DNA of 64,000 nucleotides from JADLHS01 sp020848635 (GCA_037044975.1 JBAOIL010000038.1:1-64000); one strand, 5' to 3'. Counted from the stretch's first letter, positions 17,723 through 27,558 are shown. The notes: generated by a model not told the origin, from the sequence alone. Numbers and translations: made by a program.

Positions 17723-19015
17723 ATGATTATTTCAAATCACTTCACTCGCCGTCAGTTTCTTAAAACCACCGCTGCGCTGGCTGTCGCGGCGCCGTCGCTC
17801 CTGCCCTCATCCGTCTGGGGCGCCACCAAAGGCCCCAACGACCGCCTTACGCTCGGCTTCATCGGCATGGGCAAACAGAACAGCGGGCTGCTCAACGGAT
17901 TCCTCCACAGCAAGGAAACCCAGGTGGTGGCGGTGTGCGACGTGGACACCACGCGACGTGAGAACGCGAAGAAGACGGTCGAGGATTATTATGCCGCGCA
18001 AACCAATAAAGGGACGTTCAAAGGCTGCGCCACGTACAAAGACTTTCGCGAGTTGATCGCCCGTCCGGACATTGACGCCGTGGTGGTCGCGACGCCGGAT
18101 CATTGGCACGCCCTGATCGTGATTGCCGCGGCGAATGCCGGGAAGGACATCTATTGCGAGAAGCCCCTCTCGCTGACGATCCCCGAAGCGCGTGCCATGG
18201 TCAATGCGGTGCGCCGCAATCACCGGATTTGTCAGACGGGCAGCATGCAGCGGTCGTCCCAGGAATTTCGCAAGGCTTGCGAACTGGTGCGCAACGGCCG
18301 CATCGGCAAAGTGAAGACGGTGATCGTGGGCGTGGGGACGTCGAGCAAGTGGTGTGACCTCCCCGAGGAACCGATGGAGCCCGGTTTGGACTGGGATTTC
18401 TGGCTCGGCCCGGCCCCGGTGCGGCCCTACAATTCTGTGCTCAGCCCGCGCGGCGTTCATGATCACTTTCCAAACTGGCGCAGTTACCGCGAATACTCCG
18501 GCGGCATGATGACCGACTGGGGCGCGCATCACTTTGACATTGCGCAATGGGGCCTCGGCATGGACGACAGCGGGCCGGTGGAAATCATCCCGCCGGAGGA
18601 CCCGAATGCCACCACCGGTTTGCGTTACCTCTATGCCAACGGCGTGGAAATGATCCACGACACCGGGCGGGGCGGGGCGACGTTCATCGGCTCGGAGGGC
18701 AAGATTTTTGTGGATCGCGGCAAATTCCAGGCGGATCCGGAGTCCCTCGGCCAGGAGCCGCTGGGCGACAAAGCCATCCGCTTGTATGTGAGCAGCAACC
18801 ATTTGCAGGACTGGCTCGATTGCATCCGCAGTCGCAAGCTGCCGATTTGCGATGTCGAGATCGGCTGCCGCTCGGTGACCGTGTGCCATTTGGGCAATCT
18901 GGCCTACTGGAATCACCGCCGGCTGAAGTGGGATCCGAAGCAGGAGCAGTTCGTGGGCGACCCGGAGGCGAACACTTGGCTGGATCGCGCAAAACGCGCC
19001 CCGTGGAAGACCTAG
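17723..19015 (+). CDS. TAT-exported Gfo/Idh/MocA family oxidoreductase
   Basis: A 430-residue sugar-type dehydrogenase. It starts with a twin-arginine signal, TRRQFLKTTAALAVAAPSLLP, so it is folded with its nucleotide before export. The Rossmann fold has LGFIGMGKQNSG (GxGxxxG-like), VVAVCDVD, VVVATPDHWHALIVIAA, and the EKP motif CEKPLSLT with the conserved lysine. The C-terminal domain includes GGMMTDWGAHHFDIAQWGLG with the catalytic His pair. The family is highly expanded in Planctomycetota and Verrucomicrobiota, usually acting on 3-keto or inositol-like sugars; the substrate cannot be read from sequence. It is a single gene with no operon partner. Confidence 0.93.
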   Translation: MIISNHFTRRQFLKTTAALAVAAPSLLPSSVWGATKGPNDRLTLGFIGMGKQNSGLLNGFLHSKETQVVAVCDVDTTRRENAKKTVEDYYAAQTNKGTFKGCATYKDFRELIARPDIDAVVVATPDHWHALIVIAAANAGKDIYCEKPLSLTIPEARAMVNAVRRNHRICQTGSMQRSSQEFRKACELVRNGRIGKVKTVIVGVGTSSKWCDLPEEPMEPGLDWDFWLGPAPVRPYNSVLSPRGVHDHFPNWRSYREYSGGMMTDWGAHHFDIAQWGLGMDDSGPVEIIPPEDPNATTGLRYLYANGVEMIHDTGRGGATFIGSEGKIFVDRGKFQADPESLGQEPLGDKAIRLYVSSNHLQDWLDCIRSRKLPICDVEIGCRSVTVCHLGNLAYWNHRRLKWDPKQEQFVGDPEANTWLDRAKRAPWKT

Positions 19016-19120
19016 CGTGGCAATCCGGGTCGTGTCATCAATGCCATGTCATCAAAACCCATGCTAGCCACACTCGGGGATGACTGCTAATGTGACTTAA
19101 ACGGTAACCACCATCACCTT

Positions 19121-20081
19121 ATGCAAATAGACTCGCCAACGACAACCAAAAGGCCGGTCCCCCGCGTTCAGCTCCGTCGCGGCCAGGCCGCCAGTCCTCG
19201 CTTCCACGCCTTCACCCTCATCGAACTGCTGGTCGTGATTGCGATCATCGCCATCCTGGCGGCCATGCTGTTGCCCGCCCTCAGCAAAGCCAAGACCAAG
19301 GCTCAGGGCATTGGCTGCCTGAACAATACCAAGCAGATCACGCTGGCTTGGATGCTGTATGCCGGCGACAACAACGATGCCGCCGCCAACAATTACGGCG
19401 TCACTGAAACCGATGCAGGCGATTACTGCCAAAGCTTTCAACAACTGGGTGAACAACGTCATGACGTGGGGCGCGAGTGCGTCGGTGCAAGACGTCAGCA
19501 ACACCAATACGGCCTGGGTTCTCAGCGGGGTGCTCGGGAAATATACCGGCGGCACGGTCGGCGCCTACAAATGTCCGGCGGACAATTTTCTCAGTCCGGT
19601 GCAAAGAACCGCGGGTTTTAGCCAACGCAACCGCAGCCTTTCAATGAATTCGGCTTTCGGTCGGTTCAGTATTGTCAACACAGCCTCCGATCCAACTTTC
19701 CAAGGCAAAAACTGGGGCTTCACCGAATATAAACAGTGGCTCAAGCTCTCCCAGGTGCCGCGCCCCGCCAAGACGTGGCTGATGATTGATGAACAACCGG
19801 ACTCCATCAACGACGGCTACTTTATCAATAATCCTGCGGCCACGGCCTGGCAGGACATTCCCGCCTCCTACCACAACGGGGCCTGCGGCTTCTCCTTTGC
19901 GGACGGCCATTCCGAAATCAAGAAGTGGAAGAGCGCGACTTCTAAATACACAACGGTTCGCTATACATCAGATCCGCCCAGAATGAACTTTGACGCCGCC
20001 GGTCGGGACGATTTAGCCTGGTATAACGAACGCACCGGTTGGGTTCGAATCAGCGATGGCCGGCCGATGTACGGGTATTGA
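19121..20081 (+). pseudogene. Prepilin-like protein with type II secretion leader, single-base frameshift
   Basis: The protein has a prepilin peptidase site and hydrophobic helix FTLIELLVVIAIIAILAAML, then LPALSKAKTKAQ, the hallmark of the very abundant pseudopilin-like family in Verrucomicrobiota. The frame is lost at about 19421. Removing one base there joins NNYGVTETDAG to ITAKAFNNWVNNVMTW and gives about 319 residues. The C-terminal part contains GACGFSFADGHSEIKKW, the H-domain ending typical of DUF1559-like pseudopilins. The gene is probably functional with a sequencing error. It may be secreted or surface-attached through the type II-type machine whose ATPase lies at the left edge. Confidence 0.8.
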
Positions 20082-20263
20082 CCGGGCTGCCCATCCTTCG
20101 CGGACCAACAAGAACAATTCCAGCCGGCCTCTGTGGCCTTGCCTGCAAATGCCCGTCGTCTCCGAGGTGTATTCGGGGCGACCCGGACCTGGGTAAAGTC
20201 AGCGGTCGCTGCCGCGCGGGGTTGGGTCCGGCTGGAAGGGGAAGTCTCCTCGCCGCCCGGTCG

Positions 20264-23200
20264 TCAGGCCAGCAACTCCTGGATTTCCTCCCAATTTAGC
20301 GCGGCCGCGAATTCTTCCTCGCCGCCCATCGTCGCCTGGATGATTTCCCGCTTGCGGTTCTGCAACGTCAGGATTTTCTCCTCGACGGTATCGCGCGTGA
20401 TCAGTTTGTAGCTGGTCACGACGCGGGTTTGACCGATGCGATGCGCGCGATCGGTTGCCTGGTCTTCCACGGCTGGATTCCACCACGGATCGAAATGAAT
20501 CACGGTGTCCGCGCCCGTCAGGTTCAGGCCGACGCCGCCGGCTTTGAGGCTGATGAGAAACACCGGAATCGCGGCGTTGGTTTGAAACCGCTCCACCACG
20601 GCGGCGCGGTCGGTGGTCGAACCGTCGAGGTAGCAAAACTCGATGCCCTCCGCGGTGAGCCGCTCCTTCAACAGCGTCAACATGCCGACGAACTGGCTGA
20701 ACACCAGCAGCCGATGCCCGCCGTCTATCACTTCCTCCAGCAATTCGCCGAACATCTCCAATTTGCCCGATGCGTTGGCCGGATTGACGTTTTCCAGCTT
20801 CAGCAAACGCAGATCGCAGCACACCTGGCGCAGCCGCAGCAGCGCCGTCAGCACCACCATGCGACTCTTGGCGATGCCTTGCGCGCCCACCGCGGCCAAC
20901 ACTTCCTTGCGGCTCGCTTCGATGACTTGCTGATAAACGCTCCGCTGATCGGGCGTCAGTTCGCAGAATGAAACCTGTTCGAGCTTGGCGGGCAGATCGG
21001 CCGCCACTTCCTTCTTGAGTCGCCGCAGCATGAAGGGGCGCAATCGCCGCGCGAGCCGGGTCTGGGCGGCGGCGCTTTTCTCTTTCGCAATGGGCAACTC
21101 GTAGCGCTCGCGGAAATCCTTCGCCGTGCCCAGATAGCCCGGCATGAGAAAATCGAAGATGGACCAGAGATCGAGCACCGAGTTTTCCAGCGGCGTGCCC
21201 GTGAGCACGATCCGATGCGGCGCCCGAATGGCTTTGACGGCTTGCGCGTTTTGCGTCTGGCGGTTCTTGATGTGCTGGGCTTCGTCTAGCACCACCGTGT
21301 CGAACTCCAGCTCGCGATACCGCTCCGCATCGCGGCGAATCAGTGCGTAACTCGTCACCACGATGTCGCGCGTGACGATCTGATCGAAAAGTGCGTGGCG
21401 ATCCGGTCCGCTCAGTGCGAGAATCTTCAATCCCGGCGTAAACTTCTTCGCTTCCGCGACCCAGTTAAACACAAGGCTCGTCGGGCAAACGATGAGATGC
21501 GGTCGGGATTTGGTTCTGCCCAGTGAGTTCAAGAACGCCAGCGCCTGGAGCGTTTTGCCCAAACCCATTTCATCGGCGAGGATGCCGCCGAAGCCGTTCT
21601 CGCGCAGAAAATGCAGCCAGGCCACGCCGTGCTTTTGATAAGGGCGCAACACCGATTCCAAATCGCCGAGCGGCGGACATTCCAGCTTCGCTTCCCCACT
21701 TTGCTTGGCGGCCCGGTCGCGCCACGCGGTGGGCGCTTGCACCTTCCAATCGCCATGCTGTTGCAAAGTCGCTTCGAGGAAACCCGCCTGTTGGCTGCTG
21801 ATGCGATAGCCCTGCGCCTGCTGCTGCGGCGCGCAGTCGAGCAACACCTCCTGCAATTCCTCCACCGCGCCCGGTGTCAATCACCGCCATCCGGCCGTTC
21901 TTCAATCGCGTGTGGCTTTGCCCGGACAAGATCAAACGCTGAATGTCCGCCGGCGAAAACGTCTCTCCGCCGCTCGCCGCGAACACCACGCCGAGATCAA
22001 ACCATTGCACCCCCGACGACGTGATCTGAAACTGCGGTTCGACGCGCTCGATGTTCTTGAGCGTCCGGTTTTCCAACTGTTCATCCAGCGTCACGCTCCA
22101 CTCGCGTTGCAGCTTGGCGAATTCGCGCGCCAAGAAATTCAGCACGGCATTCTGCCCGAGCAATTGCAACTTCCCCTGACTGTCCGGCCTCGAGAAGCCG
22201 CTGCGTTGCAACCGGCCCAGCGCGGCGTGTTCCGCGCGGAAGTCACGGGTGGAATAGCGCGTCGGCACTTCTGGGTCGGGCAGCCAGACGCCGTCGTCCG
22301 CCGCCGTCACGCCGACGGTCAGGATGCGCGGGCCGTAGGCGCATTGGAGCAGGGCGCCGAGTTGCGTCAGGCCGCCCCGAAGCGCCAGCAGGAAGCGGGG
22401 CGCTTGCGGTTCGAGCGTGAAATCTGAAAGTTGGAAATTGGCTTCGACCCCGCCGGCCGCCTGCAACGGCGGCCACTGCTGACTTAGAAATTGTGGCACT
22501 TGCGACCGTGGCACCCGCACCGGTGATTGGAACACATCCTTTGCAGTGGGCGGCAAACCCAGCGGCTGCAGCGTTGGCGCCTGCCAGACCCAGTCGCCAA
22601 TCATCACGAATCCCGACGCTTTCTCTTTCAGCGCCAGAACGATTTCGCCATTCGTCTCCAATGTGGCGCGTAACGGCAATTTGAGTGGCGTCCGCGTGAC
22701 CGTGACCGCGCTGGTTTTACCGAGCGTGATGTTTTCGTGATCCGTTAGCGTTGGGAGCAACGCGGCAAAAGTCTTTGCGTCCAGTTGCAGGAGCGCGGGC
22801 GTTTCGCCGTCCGCCAACGTTTCGATCTGTTCGATGATGGCGTTGTCCTGCGGCGAGAAGGCAAAGGCGCGTTCTTTGGGCAAGGCGTTCAACGGACAAC
22901 GACCACCGCCCCATTTGGCTTCGAACACCAGCATGACTTTGCCGCGCGCAACGGCCTGGTCGAGATTGGGCGGGAGAATGATGAACAACTCAGCCGGTTC
23001 GCCGGCCGCGGCGCGTTGGAGTGAAGATGGTTTCTTTGGTGGGGCGAGGCTACGGACGAGCCGACTCGCGGGTACGCTCGCCCCACCGACCGTGCTCTTG
23101 CTTGCTTCGGCCGCTTTCGGCTTTTGCTCGTGCAACCAATGCAAGCCCACCGCCACCCCATGGGCGCAAATCTTTCCCCATTCGCGCGCCTCGCGGCAGG

Positions 23201-23405
23201 TGCAGAGGTTTTCGACATCAATATCGCTCTTGATCGCCATGGAAGCGCGAAAGGAAACGCCGTTCGACTGCACCACGCCGCGCAGCAGGGGCGGCGCCCA
23301 ATAGGAACTGAGCACCTGGCCCTGCGCCAGATAGGCGCGCGCCAGTTTCACCACGTCCCAACCGGCGGCTTTCATGAGCAAGGCCTCTGTGAGTTCAACT
23401 GCCAT
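20264..23405 (-). pseudogene. SWIM zinc-finger SNF2 helicase, frameshifted
   Basis: Two overlapping frames make one SNF2-family ATPase of about 1,045 residues. The N-terminal part has a SWIM zinc finger (CTCREAREWGKICAHG), then a long beta-rich region. The C-terminal part has motif I DEMGLGKTLQAL, motif Ia ICPTSLVFNW, DEAQ box VVLDEAQHIKN, LTGTPLENSVLDLWS, and helicase motifs V/VI (LKAGGVGLNLTGAD, DRAHRIGQTR). The frames meet at 21870-21872. Deleting one G from GGG gives MAVIDTGAVEELQEVL, which reads smoothly, so the break is probably a sequencing error. It likely remodels DNA-protein complexes; the precise role is unknown. The start at 23405 is the second of two close Met codons. Confidence 0.85.
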
Positions 23406-23483
23406 TCCAATCAATATGCGGGCGGGATGCGCAACGCGTTCAAGGATGCAAAGCCGGAAAGTGAAACCGCAGATGAATGCGGA

Positions 23484-23629
23484 TTGCGCAAGAGACGTTG
23501 CGCGGTCTGGTCGCGCGCAAACCCGAAGGCGTGCTCTGCCTGGACATCGCCTTCGCCGGCATCGACCAGCTCAAGGCGAACACGGTTCTGGAAATGAAAT
23601 CGCACGGGATCGAATTCCACACGGCATGA
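23484..23629 (+). pseudogene. mod: C-terminal remnant of type III restriction-modification methyltransferase (Mod)
   Basis: One frame carries about 48 residues, ending at TGA 23627-23629: ETLRGLVARKPEGV, then CLDIAFAGIDQLKANTVL and EMKSHGIEFHTA. This matches the C-terminus of adenine-specific Mod proteins of type III systems, where an F-x-G-I-D-Q-L-K-x-N-T-V-L-style motif closes the gene. Nothing upstream is recognisable as the rest of Mod, so only the tail survives. A Res remnant begins 195 bases downstream, in the order expected for a mod-res operon. I recognise the motif from memory; no search was run. Confidence 0.7.
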
Positions 23630-23654
23630 GAACGCCCGTGTTCAAAATGATTTT

Positions 23655-23713
23655 CAACCCCAACGGGGTTGCATTTCCAGGCATTGCGAAATGATGCAAC
23701 CCTTTCAGGGTTG
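23655..23713. repeat. Paired small palindromes between mod and res remnants
   Basis: Two hairpins, CAACCCCAACGGGGTTG (23655-23671) and CAACCCTTTCAGGGTTG (23697-23713), each have 7-bp perfect stems with 3-base loops. GGGGTTGCAT and ATGCAACCC can also pair across the pair. A third small palindrome, GAATCCCGTCAGGATTC, lies at 23776-23792. They resemble dispersed intergenic repeats seen in this phylum, but copy number cannot be tested here. Confidence 0.6.
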
Positions 23714-23824
23714 TTTCCATATTGGCCAGTTGACCCAGGATAGCTCGCAGACTTGCAACCCCGGGCTGATGGATGGAATCCCGTCAGGATTCTCCCGACA
23801 AACGCCCCGCTTGGATCGCCTCCC

Positions 23825-24163
23825 ATGAAAATCAAATTCGACGGCCATCAGGATTTTCAGTTGGACGCGATCCGTGCGGTGGTGGACGTGTTCGCCGGGC
23901 AACCGCTCACGCGGGCGGCGTTGTAATGGCAGAGCGACGCGCTCGGTGGCGAACTGCTCACGGAAATGGGCGTGGGCAATTCGCTGGCGCTGGGCGACGA
24001 GGCAATTCTGCGCAACGTCCGCGCCATCCAAGCGGCCAACGAGATCGAGCCGAACGCGGAATTGAAGGGCTTGAACTTCTCGGTGGAGATGGAGACGGGC
24101 ACGGGGAAGACCTGCGTCTATCTCCGCACGCTGTTTGAACTGAACGCGCGTTACGGCTGCCGC
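23825..24163 (+). pseudogene. res: N-terminal remnant of type III restriction enzyme (Res) with internal stop
   Basis: The ORF opens at ATG 23825 as KIKFDGHQDFQLDAIRAVVD. It is interrupted by TAA at 23924-23926 (codon 34) and continues in the same frame as SDALGGELLTEMGVGNSLAL, ILRNVRAIQAANEIEP, then helicase motif I in VEMETGTGKTCVYLRTL. This order is characteristic of the N-terminus of type III Res subunits, normally about 900-1000 residues. Similarity ends at about 24163 (ELNARYG), where unrelated DNA leading to cvfB begins. The premature stop and the loss of about 90% of the gene show it is dead. Confidence 0.82.
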
Positions 24164-24212
24164 CACCGATTTTCCTCCCGGCCGCCGCGCGCCATGCTTA
24201 CCCTGTCGCCGC

Positions 24213-25074
24213 ATGGCAATCCTCGGCAAACGCAATACTCTCTCCGTGGTCAGAGCTTCCGCGCCCGGTCTCTACCTCGACGGCGGGGCGCTGGGCGAGA
24301 TTCTGCTGCCCGGTCGTTATATCCCGTCAGGATCTAAAGCCCAAGGACAAGCTCGACGTGTTCGTCTATCGCGATTCCGAGGATCGGCTCGTCGCGACGA
24401 CGGAAAGTCCGCTCGCCACCGTCGGCGAGTTCGCGTGTTTAAAAGTCAAAGACGTGAACCAAGACATCGGCGCGTTCCTCGACTGGGGGCTCGCCAAGGA
24501 TCTGCTGCTGCCGTTCCGCGAGCAGGACGTCCCGGTTCGGGCGGGGCAGCGGGTGGTCGTGTTCGTCTGTCTGGATGTGAAAACGAACCGCATTTTGGCG
24601 ACGACCCGGCTCAACCGTCACTTGAATCGCGAACCCGCTGCTTATCGCAATGGCCAGTCGGTCAATCTGCTTATCACCGGCCGGACCCCGCTTGGTTACA
24701 ATGCCATCGTGGAGAACGCCCATCGCGGCCTGCTTTACCACACCAATCTCGCCGCGCCCCTCGAAGTCGGTCAGAAGCTGAAGGGCTTCGTGCGCACTGT
24801 GCGGCCGGGTGGGAAAATTGATCTAAGCCTCGACGCAGCGGGCTACAAACGGGTGGCCCCGCTCACCGATCAAATCGTGCAAGCCCTGGAAAAGAACCGC
24901 GGCAAACTGGCCTTCGATGACGACAGTTCGCCCGAGGCGATCCGGCAAGAATTCAGCGTGAGCAAGAAGGCTTTCAAACAGGCGCTAGGCCGCCTCTACA
25001 AAGGCCGGCGCATTCGTTTTCAGAAACCGGGCATTCAGTTATTGGACAATTCCAACTGGCTGCCGGGCACGTGA
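24213..25074 (+). pseudogene. cvfB: CvfB-type S1 RNA-binding protein, single-base frameshift near start
   Basis: The family consists of S1-like OB folds followed by a winged helix. The start reads MAILGKRNTLSVVRASAPGL and LDGGALGEILLPGRYIP, then the frame is lost. It resumes one base later with KPKDKLDVFVYRDSEDRL. Further motifs are FLDWGLAKDLLLPF, an S1-like GYNAIVENAHRGLLYH and the C-terminal SKKAFKQALGRLYKGRRI helix-turn-helix. Removing one T at about 24327 restores a 286-residue protein. CvfB homologues regulate gene expression post-transcriptionally. The break lies inside ATCCCGTCAGGAT, a 13-mer that also occurs at 23778, so recombination of a small repeat is an alternative to sequencing error. 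Confidence 0.8.
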
Positions 25075-25162
25075 CGCATCATTGGCGCGAGCGGTTTCGG
25101 GGTCGGTGGGGGGAGCACGGCAACGGGTGATTTTCGCCCCAACATAAAAAATCAAAAAAAAC

Positions 25163-25191
25163 TTGTTGCGGGTGAGAAACCGTTTGCTACT
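25163..25191 (+). promoter_or_regulatory. Likely sigma-70 promoter of the S10 operon
   Basis: TTGTTG (25163-25168), a 17-base spacer and GCTACT (25186-25191) lie 74 bases before the rpsJ start, behind an A-rich upstream tract at 25144-25162. The A-tract could act as an UP element, as expected for a ribosomal protein operon. Confidence 0.5.
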
Positions 25192-25264
25192 CTCTGCGCC
25201 CCTGTTTCCCTGAGGGAAAGGGTTGAACCGTTTTAGACGACAGAACCAGACAATTGTTCTTTAT

Positions 25265-25573
25265 ATGGCAGGACAACGCATTCGTATCCGTCTCAAGGCC
25301 TATGACTATCGCGTCATAGATCAGTCGGCGCGTGAAATCGCCGATACCGTCAAGCGCACGGGCGCCCGGGTTGCCGGGCCGATTCCGCTTCCCACCCGCA
25401 TTGAACGTTTTACCGTATTACGTTCCCCGCATGCGGATAAAAAGTCGCAGGAGACGTTCGAGCAACGCACGCACAAACGCCTGCTCGACATCATTGACCC
25501 CACCGCCAAGACCGTGGATGAGTTGAAGAAGCTCAATCTGCCGGCGGGGGTGGACATCACCATCAAGATTTGA
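25265..25573 (+). CDS. rpsJ: 30S ribosomal protein S10
   Basis: The 102-residue length is normal. The core is GQRIRIRLKAYDYRVIDQSA, then IPLPTRIERFTVLRSPHADKKS, then QFEQRTHKRLLDI-like sequence (here ETFEQRTHKRLLDIIDP) and a C-terminal LPAGVDITIKI. S10 is part of the 30S head and also the transcription antitermination factor NusE. The ATG at 25265 is the first Met that matches the family N-terminus. It heads an operon with L3, L4 and L23 in the usual order. Confidence 0.98.
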   Translation: MAGQRIRIRLKAYDYRVIDQSAREIADTVKRTGARVAGPIPLPTRIERFTVLRSPHADKKSQETFEQRTHKRLLDIIDPTAKTVDELKKLNLPAGVDITIKI

Positions 25574-25592
25574 ACCCCAACCTTTTCCTGCC

Positions 25593-26309
25593 ATGCCACT
25601 CGGATTAATTGCCAAGAAAATCGGACACACGCGCGTCTATGACGCCAATGGTGTCTTGCATCCCGTGACCGTCGTTCTCGCCGGTCCCAATCGCGTGCTT
25701 CAGGTCAAGACGCAAGCCAGCAAAGACGGCTACAACGCCGTGCAGCTCGGTTTTGACGACCAGAAGGAACAGCGGGTCACCAAGGCGGTGCTCGGTCACA
25801 TCAAGAAACACGGCGGCGTGGCGGTCAAACGCATCCGCGAATTCCGGAACTTCTCCAAGGAAGTGAAGCCCGGTGAAACCATCGGGGCGACCTTGTTTGC
25901 GCCTGGCGATTTTGTGGATGCCATCGGAACGACGAAAGGCCAGGGATTTGAGGGTGTTGTGAAACGCCATCATTTCGCGGGCGGTGATTCCACCCACGGC
26001 GCCAAAGGCTTCCATCGGCGCAACGGCGCGATCGGCCAGCGCTTGTTCCCCGGCACGGTCATGCGCGGCATGAAAATGCCCGGCCACATGGGGCAGGTGA
26101 CACGCACGGCGCAAAACCTCGAAGTCATTCAGGTGCGCGAGGGCGACAATTTATTGTTGATCAAGGGATCATTCCCCGGCGCGGAGGGCGATTACGTCAT
26201 CATTCGCGAATCGAAGAAACGGCCGAAAGGCTGGAAGCCCGCTGTTTCAGCCATGCCGGCCGGCAAAAAGAAGGCCGCAGCATCCGCCGCCGCCGCTGCC
26301 AAGAAATAA
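25593..26309 (+). CDS. rplC: 50S ribosomal protein L3
   Basis: 238 residues. It begins LGLIAKKIGHTRVYDANG and has the long internal extension that reaches the peptidyl transferase centre: KGQGFEGVVKRHHFAGGDST and the nearby HRRNGAIGQRLFPGTV and GMKMPGHMGQ. The C-terminal tail is Lys/Ala-rich (PAGKKKAAASAAAAAKK), a lineage extension. It sits 19 bases after rpsJ and 13 before rplD, so it is cotranscribed with both. Confidence 0.98.
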   Translation: MPLGLIAKKIGHTRVYDANGVLHPVTVVLAGPNRVLQVKTQASKDGYNAVQLGFDDQKEQRVTKAVLGHIKKHGGVAVKRIREFRNFSKEVKPGETIGATLFAPGDFVDAIGTTKGQGFEGVVKRHHFAGGDSTHGAKGFHRRNGAIGQRLFPGTVMRGMKMPGHMGQVTRTAQNLEVIQVREGDNLLLIKGSFPGAEGDYVIIRESKKRPKGWKPAVSAMPAGKKKAAASAAAAAKK

Positions 26310-26322
26310 ATAAAGGACCGAA

Positions 26323-26949
26323 ATGAAACTCTCTGTCAAAAATGCTCAAGGCCAGAGCTCGGGCGAACTCGAAGTCAAGTTCGCCTTGATCGAAAACGGC
26401 AAGGGCACCCAGGCCGTGCATGACACCGTGGTGGCGCATCGCGCGAATCAGCGCAGTGGCACCGCTTGCACAAAGACGGTCGGCGACGTCTCCGGCTCGA
26501 ACAAGAAACCGTGGCGGCAAAAAGGCACGGGTCGTGCCCGTGCCGGCTCCGATCAGTCCCCACTCTGGCCCGGTGGCGGCGTGGTCTTCGGACCGAAGCC
26601 CCGTGATTTCGGCAAGAAGGTCAACGTGCGCACGCGCCAACTCGCGTTGCGCAAAGCCCTCAGCGAGCGCTTGAAGGCGGGCGATGTGGTGGTGGTGGAC
26701 GACCTCAAGCTTGCCACGCCGAAGACCAAGGAATTTGTCGCGGTCATCGCCGCCCTCGAGTTGACGGGGACCACGCTGATCGTCGCCAATGGGGCGGACA
26801 AAAATCTCCTGCTCGCCGCGCGCAACCTCCCGTTGGTGGCCCTCACGACGGGCGAATCGCTCAACACCTATGATGTCCTCCGCCCCGACAAGCTGCTCTT
26901 CACCCGCAGCGCATTTGAGAAGGTGGAAGCCCGCTTGAACAAGGAATAA
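26323..26949 (+). CDS. rplD: 50S ribosomal protein L4
   Basis: 208 residues. It starts KLSVKNAQGQ and contains the conserved RNA-binding loop: RSGTACTKTVGDVSGSNKKP, then WRQKGTGRARAGSDQSPLWP, then GGGVVFGPKPRDF. The C-terminal globular domain has KALSERLKAGDVVVVDDLKL and the alpha-beta pattern of the family. In some bacteria L4 represses its own operon by binding the S10 leader; no such leader structure was worked out here. It is followed by rplW one base after its stop. Confidence 0.98.
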   Translation: MKLSVKNAQGQSSGELEVKFALIENGKGTQAVHDTVVAHRANQRSGTACTKTVGDVSGSNKKPWRQKGTGRARAGSDQSPLWPGGGVVFGPKPRDFGKKVNVRTRQLALRKALSERLKAGDVVVVDDLKLATPKTKEFVAVIAALELTGTTLIVANGADKNLLLAARNLPLVALTTGESLNTYDVLRPDKLLFTRSAFEKVEARLNKE

Positions 26950-26950
26950 C

Positions 26951-27232
26951 ATGAACGCTTTTGATATCGTCAAGACCGTCCGGCTGACCGAAAAGGGCAC
27001 GCGCCAGGGCGAAAAGTTCAATCAATACACCATCGTGGCCGATCGCCGCGCCACCAAGCCACAGATCCGTCACGCCGTGCAGGAACTGTTCAAGGTCAAG
27101 GTGACCAAGGTGAATACGCTGAATGTGCGGGGGAAGGCCCGTCGCCAGCGCACCGCCCAAGCCGGCACGACCATGGCTTGGAAGAAGGCCATCGTGACCC
27201 TCAAGGACGGCGACAAGATCACGCTGACCTAA
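26951..27232 (+). CDS. rplW: 50S ribosomal protein L23
   Basis: 93 residues, matching the family. Motifs: DIVKTVRLTEKGT, QYTIVADRRATKPQIRHAVQ, LFKVKVTKVNTLNVRGK, and a C-terminal WKKAIVTLKDGDKITLT. L23 lines the exit tunnel and is the docking site for trigger factor and SRP. The ATG starts one base after the rplD stop. In most bacteria rplB follows directly; here a terminator does, so this is the end of the operon in this assembly. Confidence 0.98.
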   Translation: MNAFDIVKTVRLTEKGTRQGEKFNQYTIVADRRATKPQIRHAVQELFKVKVTKVNTLNVRGKARRQRTAQAGTTMAWKKAIVTLKDGDKITLT

Positions 27233-27558
27233 TCCCGTTTCCCTCTCCCGGGGCGCGAGGTGCTTTCACTTCGCGCCTTTTGGTTGTTACCCATTTCTCC
27301 GGCTGACGGGTTCGTGGTCCTCCTTGCCGGAGGTCAGGTCAGTTGGCTAACGGTTCACCGAGCTGGCTGGATAAACTTTTTTGCACTTGGTTCTTGCTAT
27401 TCCTTAGCAAATTGTCATATTTCGGGCGTCTGTAGATGGCTTGAAGCATCCACGTCATGGAAAATCCTCAGGTGAACCCAGTTCAGTGATGATTTGAAAC
27501 CCGGCAGTCGGGAACAGTCTGGAGAGAGCAAAGTTGAGTCTAGGACAGTTAGCATCAC
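27233..27558 (+). other. Intergenic stretch after the S10 operon: terminator and long leader, no gene
   Basis: After the terminator at 27252, about 270 bases remain before the RRM gene. Short open frames here do not look coding. The stretch is less GC-rich than the genes and contains TTGCAC (27381) with a poor -10, so it may be the promoter and a long 5' leader of the RRM gene, as seen for some RNA-binding protein genes. No riboswitch class was recognised. Confidence 0.4.
27252..27282 (+). terminator. Rho-independent terminator after rplW
   Basis: Stem GGCGCGAGGT (27252-27261) and ACTTCGCGCC (27268-27277), with one G-T pair and a 6-base loop, followed by TTTTGG. It lies 20 bases after the rplW stop codon and closes the shortened S10 operon. 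Confidence 0.75.

Noticed and set aside
17807..18916. 369-codon minus-strand frame opposite the Gfo/Idh/MocA gene
   Set aside because: Shadow of a gene with complete TAT signal and Rossmann motifs.
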